Source: Thermoleophilia bacterium
GTDB taxonomy: Bacteria; Actinomycetota; Thermoleophilia; Gaiellales; F1-60-MAGs149
Direction: 5' to 3'
Assembly: GCA_009694475.1 (NCBI GenBank)
Contig: SHUX01000006.1
Coordinates: forward strand, 1-39,971
DNA length: 39,971 bases
Shown piece after piece: positions 24,359 to 32,052 of the stretch (position 1 is the stretch's first letter; each line of letters begins with the position of its first letter). The position numbers and the translations under genes were made by a program. Below the pieces are notes generated by a model, which saw nothing but the letters and a program-made list of their open reading frames with translations, searched no databases and was not told the DNA's origin.

Positions 24359-26278
24359 ATGAGCCAAATCGACGACACCTCTCCCGGCGCCCTCTTCGAC
24401 GGTCGCTACCGCATCATTAGCCGCCTCGGCCAGGGCGGCATGGCACGCGTGTTTCTTGCCCAAGACGAGTCGCTGCATCGCCAGGTCGCCATCAAGGTGC
24501 TGGCCGATCGTCACAGCGACGATCCACATTTCATCGAGCGCTTCCAGCGCGAGGCGCGCGCAGCCGCGCGTCTCAACCACCCGAACATCGTGCAGGTCTA
24601 CGACCAGTCGCAGACCACCGGCATGTCGTACATCGTCCAGGAGTACGTCGAGGGCGAGACGCTTAAGGACCTGATTCGCCGCGAGTCGCCGATCGAGCCA
24701 CGGCGAGCGATCACGATTGCGCTGCAGATTCTTGCTGCCCTACGCGTCGCGCATCAGCAGGGTGTTATTCACCGCGATGTCAAGCCGCAGAACATCCTCG
24801 TGCAGCCTGATGGCAAGATCAAGGTCGCGGACTTTGGCATCGCCAGTGCGGGTGACACCGAGATGACAGAGGCCGGCTCGATCGTTGGCACGGCCCAGTA
24901 CCTCGCACCCGAGCAGGCACGCGGGTTGTCCGTGGGGCCACCCGCCGACCTCTACGCCGTCGGCATCGTGCTCTACGAGATGCTATCCGGACGCGTGCCC
25001 TTCGAAGGCGAGGCCGCCGTCACGGTCGCAATGCGCCACGTGCAGGAGGCTCCGGAGGCCCTGACCGATCGCAATCCCCTCGTGCCAGTCGCACTCGAAT
25101 CGGTCGTCATGCGCGCACTCGCGAAGGATCCAACCCAGCGCTATCAGAGTGCCGATCAGATGGGTATCGAGCTCGACCGCGTGCGGCAGGGACTGCCGAT
25201 CAGCGACGAGACCGCCGTCATTGGTGCCGCCACGATCGCCATGACCCGGCTGGCCAGCGAGACGCTCGTCGCGCCCATGCCGCCACCCCGCAAACCGCAA
25301 CCAGCGCGCACGGGCAATCCGAATCGCAAGCGCTTGTGGGTTCTCGTGATCGTGCTTGGCATCCTCCTCCTCGCTGGTGCCGCCGGTGTCTTTGCCTTTA
25401 CCCGCGGAGACTCGAATAATGGCGGCACGACGACAGCATCGACCGCAACGACCAGTGCACTGGTCCAGATTCCCGATCTGATCGGCCAAACGGAGGCGAA
25501 CGCAACGGCGGCACTGAACGCTCTCGACCTAGCCGTCCTGATCACCCAGCAGGCCTCAGCTGACGTCGCCGAGGGTGCCGTCATCGCCATGCGCCCCAAC
25601 CCCGGTGGCGAGGTGCCCGTGGGTACCACGATCGAACTGCAGGTCTCATCGGGTCCTAACGTCGTCGCCGTCCCGAGCGTCCAGGGCTCGGCACTCGGCG
25701 ATGCGACCACCCAGATCGAGGCGGTTGGTCTACTCGTCTCGGTGATCGAGGATGCGTCGGATAGCGTCGCCGAGGGGAATGTCATCTCGCAGGAACCGGC
25801 GGCGGGCGTCGAGATCAAGCCCGGCTCGACGGTCACGCTGACGATCTCGAAGGGCAAGCAGACGAGTACGGTTCCGAACATCACCAAGATGGACATCACG
25901 AATGCGCAGAATGCCTTGATCGCTTCGGGTCTGGTCTTGGGATCGCAGTCCGAGGCCAACGATGCTGCTCCAGCCGGGCAGGTAATCAGCCAAGACCCGG
26001 CCGCCGGTACGAGCCTGCCAGAAGGAGGCTTTGTCAACGTGGTTCTTTCGAAGGGTCCTGCCGCTGCGATCGTGCCTGCCGTCGTCAACCTCGCGCGTGG
26101 TGATGCTGAGGCGCAGATCACGAGCGCTGGCTTTGTCGCCAACACACAGGAAAGCTCCGTCCCAGACCCATCCCAGGACGGCATTGTGATCTCGCAGAAC
26201 CCGGCCAGCGGCTCGTCAAAGCCGCAGGGCTCGACCGTCACGATTGTCGTCGGGCGCTACACGGGGACGACGACGTAG
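24359..26278 (+). CDS. pknB: PASTA-domain Ser/Thr kinase (PknB type)
   Basis: The start is ATG 24359; the frame upstream only shadows pbpA. The 639-residue product has a kinase domain (about 12-275) with Gly loop LGQGGMARVF, Lys46 (VAIKVL), HRD at His138 (VIHRDVKPQN), DFG at Asp158 and an activation loop TEAGSIVGTAQYLAPEQ containing phosphorylatable Thr. A juxtamembrane region rich in Thr/Pro, one membrane helix (about 325-347) and four PASTA repeats (about 370-435, 436-502, 503-569, 570-636) follow. PASTA repeats bind muropeptides and lipid II outside the cell. Only one PASTA kinase follows pbpA here; mycobacteria have pknA and pknB. The stop overlaps the next start by one base. Confidence 0.96.
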   Translation: MSQIDDTSPGALFDGRYRIISRLGQGGMARVFLAQDESLHRQVAIKVLADRHSDDPHFIERFQREARAAARLNHPNIVQVYDQSQTTGMSYIVQEYVEGETLKDLIRRESPIEPRRAITIALQILAALRVAHQQGVIHRDVKPQNILVQPDGKIKVADFGIASAGDTEMTEAGSIVGTAQYLAPEQARGLSVGPPADLYAVGIVLYEMLSGRVPFEGEAAVTVAMRHVQEAPEALTDRNPLVPVALESVVMRALAKDPTQRYQSADQMGIELDRVRQGLPISDETAVIGAATIAMTRLASETLVAPMPPPRKPQPARTGNPNRKRLWVLVIVLGILLLAGAAGVFAFTRGDSNNGGTTTASTATTSALVQIPDLIGQTEANATAALNALDLAVLITQQASADVAEGAVIAMRPNPGGEVPVGTTIELQVSSGPNVVAVPSVQGSALGDATTQIEAVGLLVSVIEDASDSVAEGNVISQEPAAGVEIKPGSTVTLTISKGKQTSTVPNITKMDITNAQNALIASGLVLGSQSEANDAAPAGQVISQDPAAGTSLPEGGFVNVVLSKGPAAAIVPAVVNLARGDAEAQITSAGFVANTQESSVPDPSQDGIVISQNPASGSSKPQGSTVTIVVGRYTGTTT

Positions 26279-27276
26279 TGGCCGAGCGGTTACGGGTTGC
26301 CGTCCTTGGTGGCGGTCGCTCCTCCGAGCATGACGTGTCATTGCGCTCGGCTGCGAGCGTTGCTGCGGGTCTCGACTCGGCGCGCTTTGACGTCGTCTCG
26401 ATCACCATCAGCCGTACTGGTCTCTGGACCGATGCCGCGGGCGAGCCCGTCGCCGTTACGCCTGGCGCCGGTGGCCCGTTGGCCTGTGACGTCGTCTTCC
26501 CGGCCTTGCACGGGCCCTTCGGCGAGGACGGCACGGTGCAGGGTCTGCTGGAGATGCTCGGAGTCCCCTACGTCGGCTCGGGCGTGCTCGGCTCTGCCCT
26601 GACGATGGATAAGGAGCGCTGCAAGTCGGTCTTACGCGAGGCGGGTATCGATGTGGCCCGCGAGGTTGTCGTGCACCGCTACCAGGCGCGGGCCGAAATG
26701 CACGAGCAGATTGCAGCGCTGGGCTACCCCGTCTTCGTCAAGCCAGCACGGCTGGGCTCGAGTGTTGGTATCTCTCGCGTCGAGACGGCTGCCGCGATCG
26801 ACGCTGCCCTCGACCTCGCGATCGCCCACGACGACAAGGTACTGGTCGAGGAACTCTTGGTTGGCGACGAGGTGGAGTGCAGCGTGCTTGGCCTCGCCCC
26901 GAACCTAAACGTCTCCAAGGTCGGCCGTATCGGCTTTCATAACGAGTGGTACGACTATGACGCCAAGTACTCGGATGGCGGCTCATGGCTCGAAGTCCCC
27001 GCACACCTACCTGCCGAGACGGCGAGCCGCCTACGGGATACGGCTGCCCGGGCCTTCACCCTCTGCGACTGCCACGGCATGGCCCGCATCGACTTTTTCC
27101 ACACCCGCGAGGGTCGCCTCGTACTGAACGAGATCAATACGATCCCCGGCTTTACGGCGACGAGCTACTACGCACGGATGTTCGAGGCCAGCGGCATCGC
27201 TTACGGCGACCTCCTGGCACGCCTGATCGAGCTCGCGCTCGAGCGCTTCGCCAGCGAGTCCTCACTGCTGCGTTAA
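26278..27276 (+). CDS. ddl: D-alanine-D-alanine ligase
   Basis: The GTG start shares its first base with the pknB stop (TAGTG). The 332-residue ATP-grasp protein shows VLGGGRSSEHDVSLRSA, PALHGPFGEDGTVQGLLE, PYVGSG, KPARLGSSVGI and the substrate/metal segment LNEINTIPGFTATSYYARM (read in pieces). It joins two D-Ala to make the dipeptide for UDP-MurNAc-pentapeptide in the cytosol. Its position as the last gene of the kinase cluster links precursor supply to the wall-signalling system. The final codons run into a strong terminator. Confidence 0.95.
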   Translation: MAERLRVAVLGGGRSSEHDVSLRSAASVAAGLDSARFDVVSITISRTGLWTDAAGEPVAVTPGAGGPLACDVVFPALHGPFGEDGTVQGLLEMLGVPYVGSGVLGSALTMDKERCKSVLREAGIDVAREVVVHRYQARAEMHEQIAALGYPVFVKPARLGSSVGISRVETAAAIDAALDLAIAHDDKVLVEELLVGDEVECSVLGLAPNLNVSKVGRIGFHNEWYDYDAKYSDGGSWLEVPAHLPAETASRLRDTAARAFTLCDCHGMARIDFFHTREGRLVLNEINTIPGFTATSYYARMFEASGIAYGDLLARLIELALERFASESSLLR

Positions 27277-27317
27277 CTAAATGTCCGGAAGGGGCCAAAC
27301 CCCTTTCGAACATTTAG
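27277..27317. terminator. Bidirectional hairpin terminator between ddl and the pseudokinase gene
   Basis: CTAAATGT (27277-27284) pairs with ACATTTAG (27310-27317). The inner arms CGGAAGGGG and CCCCTTTCG pair with one G-T, after a single C-A mismatch, and the loop is CCAAA (27295-27299). In all about 18 base pairs close a five-base loop. The outer AAAT/ATTT parts give T-rich tails in both directions, as expected for two convergent genes. The stop codon of the minus-strand gene (27314-27316) lies inside the right arm. Confidence 0.88.
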
Positions 27318-28735
27318 GCCCCCCGTGGCACGCCGACGACTCGAATGTCGTTGATGCGCAGCACGTAGGCCCCGCTCTCTGCTGGCAGCCGATTAATCCA
27401 GACCAGCACCGTCCTGACGGGAGCACGGTGGCGGACCCGGAGCACTGCCTGTTCGCGCCGCAGCGTGACGGGCTCGGTCAGAGTGGTCCAGCCCCGCGGT
27501 GCCGTTGCCGGCTCGTCGCCGCGGACCGCGTAGAGCGTGACCGTCGCACCCACGGGTGCGGTGCGCAGCACGAGGCGCGTGACCCGACTTGGCAACTCGA
27601 GCCGAAGGGCAAGACCGACACCACCCTTGTTGCCGAACGTCGTGCTCTTGTAGACCTCTGTCGACCAACCCGTTTTCGGTGAGCGGTCGATCGCGAGCCG
27701 CACATCCGCACTGTTTTCTTGGCGATCGCCAGCCGGGTCGAGGGCAGTAATACCCAAGACCCGAAGCGGCCGCGGCGTCCGGTCCGCCCCCCTCGGCTCC
27801 ATCGCAGTCGACGTCGTTGCCACTTGCTCTGTCGTCATCTCGGCCCGAATCGTCGCCGGTACCGTGGTGACAGGCCCGGGTAGACCCGTCGTGACCGCAC
27901 GCTGATCCACATTGCGCCGGTCGGCGATGCCCACAGCCACGACAATCGCCAGCACCACAACGACGATCACTAAGGCACCAACGAGCATCTTGAGCCCACG
28001 GTTGCGGTGCTCGACCGGCTCGCGCGCGGGTGTCTCGACCAGAGCAAACGGCTCCCAGTCCACGGAGCCCGTCGCCGGCTGGTACCCATCGGCGATCCGC
28101 CGCAAAGCATCGCAAGCACTCGCGGCCGACGGTGGGTTGATTGACGCCATGCTCTGCAACAGGCCGGCAAAACGCGGTAGGAGACCGGGGACCTCGAGCA
28201 GGTTGGCATCGTCCGAGATCGCGAGCACCTCACGCAGGGTCGCCGCGAGCGCGCGCACGTCATCGTCGGGTTGGTCGGCTGGTCGCGCCAATCCGGCCGT
28301 CGCTAGGTCTTCAAGCCGTGGCGGTCCAGTCTCGTCCAGCGTCAGCGCGTCGAGACCGACCACTCCCTGCACTAGGCCGCGTTCGTGCAGCGTCGCGAGC
28401 GCGTCGGCGATTGCCGCGCCGAGTGCGGCCGCGTCGGCTCCCGTCAGCTGGCCCCGAGACGCCAAGCGCAGCCGTGCCGTCTGCCCCGCGCGAGCGGGTG
28501 TCACGACGTAGCGCGTGTCACCGTCGCTACCGTGATCCAAGATCACGGGCAATGACGGATGGCGCACAGCGACCAGTGCCGCGAGCGTGGCGTCGGTCTG
28601 TGGCTGCTGATCAAGCAGGGACAGAACCACCGCGCCACCACTAACGGCGTCGCGCCCTCGCCAAACCGCACGCCCCGGCCCCGGAGCCTCTGGCACCTCC
28701 AGCGTGTAGCGGCGTGCTATGACCCGACTGCTCAC
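27314..28735 (-). CDS. Pseudokinase with membrane helix and extracytoplasmic sugar-binding-like domain (MviN C-terminal type)
   Basis: The start GTG 28735 (SSRVIARRYTLEV) follows a -10 element by seven bases; the frame beyond it overlaps the dcd promoter. The 473-residue protein has a kinase fold (about 8-245) whose catalytic residues are lost. The VAIK lysine is Ser (AVVLSLLD). The HRD loop reads LVQGVVGLDALTL, and DFG is replaced in RLEDLATAGLAR. One membrane helix follows (MLVGALVIVVVVLAIVVAVG). The outer C-terminal domain has VRLAIDRSPKTGWSTEVY, FGNKGGVGLALRL and VLVWINRL, the discoidin/galactose-binding-like pattern seen at the C-terminus of mycobacterial MviN. There, the pseudokinase is phosphorylated by PknB and binds FhaA. 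Here the MurJ-like flippase part is absent. It converges on the fhaA-pknB-ddl cluster. Confidence 0.85.
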   Translation of the reverse strand: MSSRVIARRYTLEVPEAPGPGRAVWRGRDAVSGGAVVLSLLDQQPQTDATLAALVAVRHPSLPVILDHGSDGDTRYVVTPARAGQTARLRLASRGQLTGADAAALGAAIADALATLHERGLVQGVVGLDALTLDETGPPRLEDLATAGLARPADQPDDDVRALAATLREVLAISDDANLLEVPGLLPRFAGLLQSMASINPPSAASACDALRRIADGYQPATGSVDWEPFALVETPAREPVEHRNRGLKMLVGALVIVVVVLAIVVAVGIADRRNVDQRAVTTGLPGPVTTVPATIRAEMTTEQVATTSTAMEPRGADRTPRPLRVLGITALDPAGDRQENSADVRLAIDRSPKTGWSTEVYKSTTFGNKGGVGLALRLELPSRVTRLVLRTAPVGATVTLYAVRGDEPATAPRGWTTLTEPVTLRREQAVLRVRHRAPVRTVLVWINRLPAESGAYVLRINDIRVVGVPRGA

Positions 28736-28742
28736 ACGCCGC

Positions 28743-28748
28743 AGCGTA
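28743..28748 (-). promoter_or_regulatory. -10 element TACGCT (minus strand), leaderless start at 28735
   Basis: On the minus strand TACGCT is followed by seven bases and the GTG at 28735. This supports that start over upstream in-frame codons. Confidence 0.55.
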
Positions 28749-28799
28749 CTGCACTGCGCTGGCACCGGCCGTCCCCCAGGCCTGCCAAACTGACGCGAG

Positions 28800-29363
28800 A
28801 TGGTTCTCTCTGACCGTGGAATTCGTGCCGCCCTTGCGGCAGGGCGCATTGCGCTCGATCCGTTCGACGAGGCGCTGATTCAGCCTGCCAGCGTGGACGT
28901 CCGCTGCGATCGGCGCTTTCGTGTCTTTCGCAACAGCCGCTACGGCCACATCGACGTCAAAGAAGAGCAGGCGGAACTGACCGAACTGATCGAGATTACG
29001 GACGGCGGCCCTTTCATTCTGCACCCGGGTGAGTTCGTGCTCGGGGCCACGCTCGAGCGCGTCACTCTCGGCGACGATATCGTCTCGCGTCTCGAGGGCA
29101 AGAGCTCGCTTGGTCGGCTTGGTCTTCAGGTCCACTCGACGGCGGGCTTTATCGATCCTGGCTTCGATGGCCACGTCACGCTCGAACTTGCTAACGTCGC
29201 GAATCTGCCGATCACGCTTTACCCGGAGATGAAGATCGGCCAGTTGTCGTTTCTCAATCTTGACGGCCCGGCCGAGCATCCGTACGGCTCGGGTGCACTC
29301 GGCTCGAAGTACCAAGGCCAGGTTGGACCGACGCCGAGCGCGTACTGGAAAAACTTCCAATAA
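28800..29363 (+). CDS. dcd: dCTP deaminase, probably bifunctional dCTP deaminase/dUTPase
   Basis: The 187-residue product has the dUTPase-fold motifs [19 protein letters not shown], the catalytic [21 protein letters not shown] (read in pieces), [15 protein letters not shown] with the catalytic Glu, and the C-terminal [16 protein letters not shown] that closes over the nucleotide. The C-terminal form matches actinobacterial enzymes that convert dCTP straight to dUMP, avoiding free dUTP. The length is normal. CAAACT (28786-28791), eight bases before the ATG, is a weak -10 candidate. It is divergent from the pseudokinase gene, with 64 bases between starts. Confidence 0.94.
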   Translation: MVLSDRGIRAALAAGRIALDPFDEALIQPASVDVRCDRRFRVFRNSRYGHIDVKEEQAELTELIEITDGGPFILHPGEFVLGATLERVTLGDDIVSRLEGKSSLGRLGLQVHSTAGFIDPGFDGHVTLELANVANLPITLYPEMKIGQLSFLNLDGPAEHPYGSGALGSKYQGQVGPTPSAYWKNFQ

Positions 29364-29383
29364 CGCCCGTCCGACCCCGCTGG

Positions 29384-29389
29384 TACCTT
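29384..29389 (+). promoter_or_regulatory. Possible -10 element (TACCTT) for the 29395-29592 RNA
   Basis: TACCTT fits the TANNNT pattern and would start transcription around 29395, just before the 5' arm of the long-range helix of the predicted RNA. No good -35 hexamer is visible. Confidence 0.4.
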
Positions 29390-29394
29390 GCCGC

Positions 29395-29592
29395 TACCGC
29401 AGAAGGGGGGTGGTCCGTTCTTGAGTAGCGACCGTACGGCAAGTGGAGGTCGGCGCACGTAAGGGCGCTCCCCTGAACCGACAGGGAGTCGTCTCGCCAG
29501 CGTTGGGGCAGCGGCACAATGCCGCGGCGCACCTTACGTATGACCAGCGTTCGACCGGAAGGGCCGGGTGGGCAACCATCCGGCCCTTCTTC
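29395..29592 (+). ncRNA. Predicted structured RNA of unknown class (riboswitch, attenuator or small RNA)
   Basis: No protein frame is convincing in the 251 bases between dcd and the next gene. The stretch folds into several strong helices. Helix A is 29402-29414 with 29575-29589 (13 pairs, one G-T, a two-base bulge). A small stem is CGACC 29429-29433 with GGTCG 29448-29452. Helix B is 29457-29468 with 29527-29539 (12 pairs, one bulged A). Two hairpins lie inside helix B: CCCTG/CAGGG (29471-29486, loop of six) and GCGGCA/TGCCGC (29511-29525, loop of three). A terminator stem at 29558-29567/29580-29589 uses the same 3' arm as helix A, so the two exclude each other. It does not match tmRNA, RNase P or SRP RNA motifs I know. 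A 6S-like RNA is possible, but the branched inside is unlike it. Confidence 0.6.
29558..29589 (+). terminator. Intrinsic terminator hairpin
   Basis: GAAGGGCCGG (29558-29567) pairs perfectly with CCGGCCCTTC (29580-29589), with an extra G-T at 29568/29579 and a loop of about ten bases, followed by TTCTTCGTT-type sequence. It would end transcripts from the dcd side or the predicted RNA before the next gene. Confidence 0.8.
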
Positions 29593-29601
29593 GTTGACGC
29601 C

Positions 29602-29607
29602 TACACT
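29602..29607 (+). promoter_or_regulatory. -10 element TACACT, leaderless start at 29615
   Basis: TACACT lies seven bases before ATG 29615 and directly after the terminator, giving the membrane-protein gene its own leaderless promoter. It also supports 29615 over the in-frame start at 29519, which lies within the predicted RNA. Confidence 0.6.
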
Positions 29608-29614
29608 CCGCGGT

Positions 29615-31306
29615 ATGCGACGTCTCGAGCCGCTCCTCGTGCTGCTCGGGTACGCCGTCAGCTCGGTCGTGCTGATCGGTCGCTTCGTGCTGCGAGCACC
29701 ACACGATGCGGTCGTCGGTAGTTTCGGTGCCGACCAGGGCTTCTTCGCCTGGTCGCTGGTGCACTGGGTAGAGGTTCTGGCCGGCAACCAGGCGCCCTTT
29801 CTGACCGACCGCATTGACGCCCCGATGGGATTTAACCTTGCCTGGGCGACCACGATCCCCGGCCCCGCACTCCTGTTGGCGCCCCTGACCGCTCTGGCCG
29901 GCCCGCTCGTCACCTACAACGTGTTGGCAATTCTTGCCCCTGCTCTGGCTGCCTGGTCGGCCTATCTGCTCTGCCGTCACATCACGCAGGACTCGCTGGC
30001 CGCGATCATAGGTGGCTGGATCTTCGGCTTCTCGTCGTACGTCCTTGGCGAGACCCTCAACCACCTCAACCTCGCCTTGGTGGCGGTCCTGCCACTGATC
30101 GTGCTGGTCGTCATTCGCCTCGTCGACCAGTCGCTGCGCCCGAGGCGCGGTGCCGTGACGTTGGCCGGGCTGATCGCCCTGCAGTTCCTGATCTTTACGG
30201 AGGTTGCGGCGACCGCAACGGTGATCGGCTGCATCGCGCTGCTCGCCGCCATCGTGATTGGTCCGAGCGAACTCCGCCTGCGGATCGTGCGAGTCCTTCC
30301 ATGGATCGCGGCCGGCTACGCCCTCGCGATCGCACTCGTCTCGCCGCTCTTGATTGCCGCATTCCTGCATCCGAATCCGATCGACGATCGGATTCGCCCC
30401 GACCTCTATCCGCTCGACCTGAAGAACCTCGTCGTGCCGACGGTCATTACGTGGGTCGGCGGTGCGCGCTTTCAGGCCGACTCGTTGCAGTTTGTCGGCA
30501 ACCTCACCGAGCAGTTGGCGTACCTCGGCCCCGTGCTGATCTTGGTGGCGCTGGGCGGCATCTGGCGCTGGCGTTACGAGCGGTTTGTTTGGGTGGTCGT
30601 CTTCACCACTGTCGCTGCGATTGTCCTCTCGTTTGGTGAGCACCTGACCATCAGCGGCGATCCCTGGTGGAGCATGCCGTGGCAGGTCGTTGCGCGTCTG
30701 CCACTGATCCAACTCGCCCTACCAACGCGCATTGTTGTCTATGTGTGGCTTGGGATTGCCCTGCTTGGCTCGCTGTTTGTAACGCGGCGCCGTGGTGATC
30801 TCTTGCCTTGGTTCGTCGCGCGCCTTGGTCTCGTCGTGGTCGCGCTGATCTGCCTCTTACCCACACCGCGGGCCGAGCTCTGGCGCACGGACCTACAGAC
30901 GCCAGCCGGCATCGAGAGCGGGGTAGCAACGGCGGTGATCCCCCCCGATGCGGTGGTATTGATCTTGCCGTACTCGTTCCGTGGCAACGGCATGTACTGG
31001 CAGTCGCTCGCCACGATGCGCTACCGCATGGCGGGTGGCTATAGCGCTGCGGCGATCCCGCTGGGCTACTCGGAGTACCCGGTGGTAGCCTGGTTTTACA
31101 ACGACCAGCTGCCCGCAAACCCACGCCAAGAACTGCTGCGCTACCTCGCCTTCACCGGCACGTCGTGGGTTCTGGTCGATGCGCGAGCGCCGGGGCCCTG
31201 GGCGCAATTCTTGCGCGAGGCCGGGGGTGTTCGGTCCGAGGTTGGGGGCGTCGTACGTTATCGCTTCGACCCCGCGGTCGTACGGGCGCAGGTCCACGGC
31301 GCCTGA
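29615..31306 (+). CDS. Polytopic membrane protein, GT-C glycosyltransferase-like
   Basis: The 563-residue protein starts at ATG 29615 (RRLEPLLVLLGYAVSSVV follows); codons between 29519 and 29615 read as Arg/Pro-rich RNA-region sequence and are not counted. There are about eleven to twelve hydrophobic helices. After the first helix lies an acidic loop (GSFGADQGFFAWSLVHW) and later PMGFNLAW, the arrangement of GT-C enzymes that use polyprenyl-phosphate sugars at the outer face of the membrane. The last 150 residues form a mostly extracytoplasmic domain (VLILPYSFRGNGMYWQSLATMRYRMAGGY, in pieces), resembling YfhO/PMT-like families. Donor and acceptor are unknown. Confidence 0.75.
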   Translation: MRRLEPLLVLLGYAVSSVVLIGRFVLRAPHDAVVGSFGADQGFFAWSLVHWVEVLAGNQAPFLTDRIDAPMGFNLAWATTIPGPALLLAPLTALAGPLVTYNVLAILAPALAAWSAYLLCRHITQDSLAAIIGGWIFGFSSYVLGETLNHLNLALVAVLPLIVLVVIRLVDQSLRPRRGAVTLAGLIALQFLIFTEVAATATVIGCIALLAAIVIGPSELRLRIVRVLPWIAAGYALAIALVSPLLIAAFLHPNPIDDRIRPDLYPLDLKNLVVPTVITWVGGARFQADSLQFVGNLTEQLAYLGPVLILVALGGIWRWRYERFVWVVVFTTVAAIVLSFGEHLTISGDPWWSMPWQVVARLPLIQLALPTRIVVYVWLGIALLGSLFVTRRRGDLLPWFVARLGLVVVALICLLPTPRAELWRTDLQTPAGIESGVATAVIPPDAVVLILPYSFRGNGMYWQSLATMRYRMAGGYSAAAIPLGYSEYPVVAWFYNDQLPANPRQELLRYLAFTGTSWVLVDARAPGPWAQFLREAGGVRSEVGGVVRYRFDPAVVRAQVHGA

Positions 31307-31342
31307 CACGGTTTGCCGGAAACCGGTAACGTTATGCCGTGT
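31306..31342. promoter_or_regulatory. Nested inverted repeats over the pucR-type gene promoter
   Basis: CGGTTT (31309-31314) and AAACCG (31320-31325) form a perfect six-base dyad with a five-base centre. An outer pair ACACGG (31306-31311) and CCGTGT (31337-31342) flanks it and reaches the start codon. The -10 element TAACGT lies at 31327-31332. A weak terminator is possible, but there is no T tract, so an operator for the regulator's own control is as likely. Confidence 0.4.
31327..31332 (+). promoter_or_regulatory. -10 element TAACGT, leaderless start at 31339
   Basis: TAACGT lies six bases before the GTG at 31339; there is no Shine-Dalgarno sequence. Confidence 0.55.
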
Positions 31343-32052
31343 CTGAGAATGAGCTCTCCGAGGTCGTGCTAGCTGCTCTTCGTGCCGAGCAGGATCGCGC
31401 GGTGTTGCTCGACCACCTGCTCTCGCCGGTGCCACCAGAGCAGGTGATGGAGCGTGCCACGGAACTCGGTGTCGATCTGGGTGGACGACGCAGCGTGCTG
31501 ATCGTGGGCACCGTTTCGACGGTGGTGCTGGAGCGCCTGCGCGACAGCGCCCTGCTGGTCGGTATTCGAAGCGGGACGATTGTCGCGATCATCGGCGGAC
31601 GCGTGCCGCGCGGCGCCGAGACGGCTGGTCTTGGCAGCCCGGGTCTCGGCGTGACCGGCATCCGCGCATCATTCGGCGAGGCCGAGCGTGCACTCGAGGT
31701 CGCCGGCCGGCTTGGCCTGCGCGGTGTTGTGCCGTTCGTCGAGGTGCTACCCGAGGCCGTGATTGGACAGGATCACGAAACGCTCCGCGCCTTGGCCGAC
31801 CTTACCCTCGAGCCGCTGCGGAGCCATCGCCGGAACGGTCCACAGTACATCGAAACTGCTACGACCTGGTTCCAAGAGGGTCTCAGTGTCGCCGCCACCG
31901 CCCGCACCATGGGCGTGCACGAGCGAACGGTGCGCTACCGCTTAGCGCGGATCGCAAAACTGGCGTCATTGGATCTCCAGCATGCCGACGATCGCTTTCG
32001 CCTCGAGTTGGCACTACGTGGAGCACGCCTGTTGGACGAGGCGTCCGACTAG
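31339..32052 (+). CDS. PucR/CdaR-family helix-turn-helix transcription regulator, short form
   Basis: The 237-residue product ends with the PucR C-terminal helix-turn-helix: TATTWFQEGLSVAATARTMGVHERTVRYRLARIAKL (read in pieces) then LDLQHADDRFRLELALRGARL. Before it lies a GGDEF-like/central PucR region (SVLIVGTVSTVVLERL ... GVTGIRASFGEAERALEVAGRLG) that commonly ends in 'S.gEAerAL..a...G'. The N-terminal sensory domain (PucR or GAF) of full-length family members, which are 400-550 residues, is absent. It probably binds DNA as a dimer and may respond to metabolite levels. The gene converges on sufU, with the stops overlapping by four bases. Confidence 0.85.
   Translation: MSENELSEVVLAALRAEQDRAVLLDHLLSPVPPEQVMERATELGVDLGGRRSVLIVGTVSTVVLERLRDSALLVGIRSGTIVAIIGGRVPRGAETAGLGSPGLGVTGIRASFGEAERALEVAGRLGLRGVVPFVEVLPEAVIGQDHETLRALADLTLEPLRSHRRNGPQYIETATTWFQEGLSVAATARTMGVHERTVRYRLARIAKLASLDLQHADDRFRLELALRGARLLDEASD

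Noticed and set aside
25156-26241. 361-codon minus-strand frame opposite the PASTA region of pknB
   Set aside because: A shadow of the repetitive PASTA coding sequence, Thr/Ala/Pro-rich with no domain.
29471-29486. ANTAR target hairpin for the regulator encoded at 12672-13250
   Set aside because: The loop has six bases but is AACCGA, with C rather than G at position 4, and no second suitable hexaloop lies beside it.
29395-29592. tmRNA, RNase P RNA, SRP RNA or a tRNA at this position
   Set aside because: None of the conserved cores (tRNA-like ends, GAGGAAAGUCC, the SRP GGAA tetraloop domain) is present. The GTTCGAC near 29549 lacks a T-stem.
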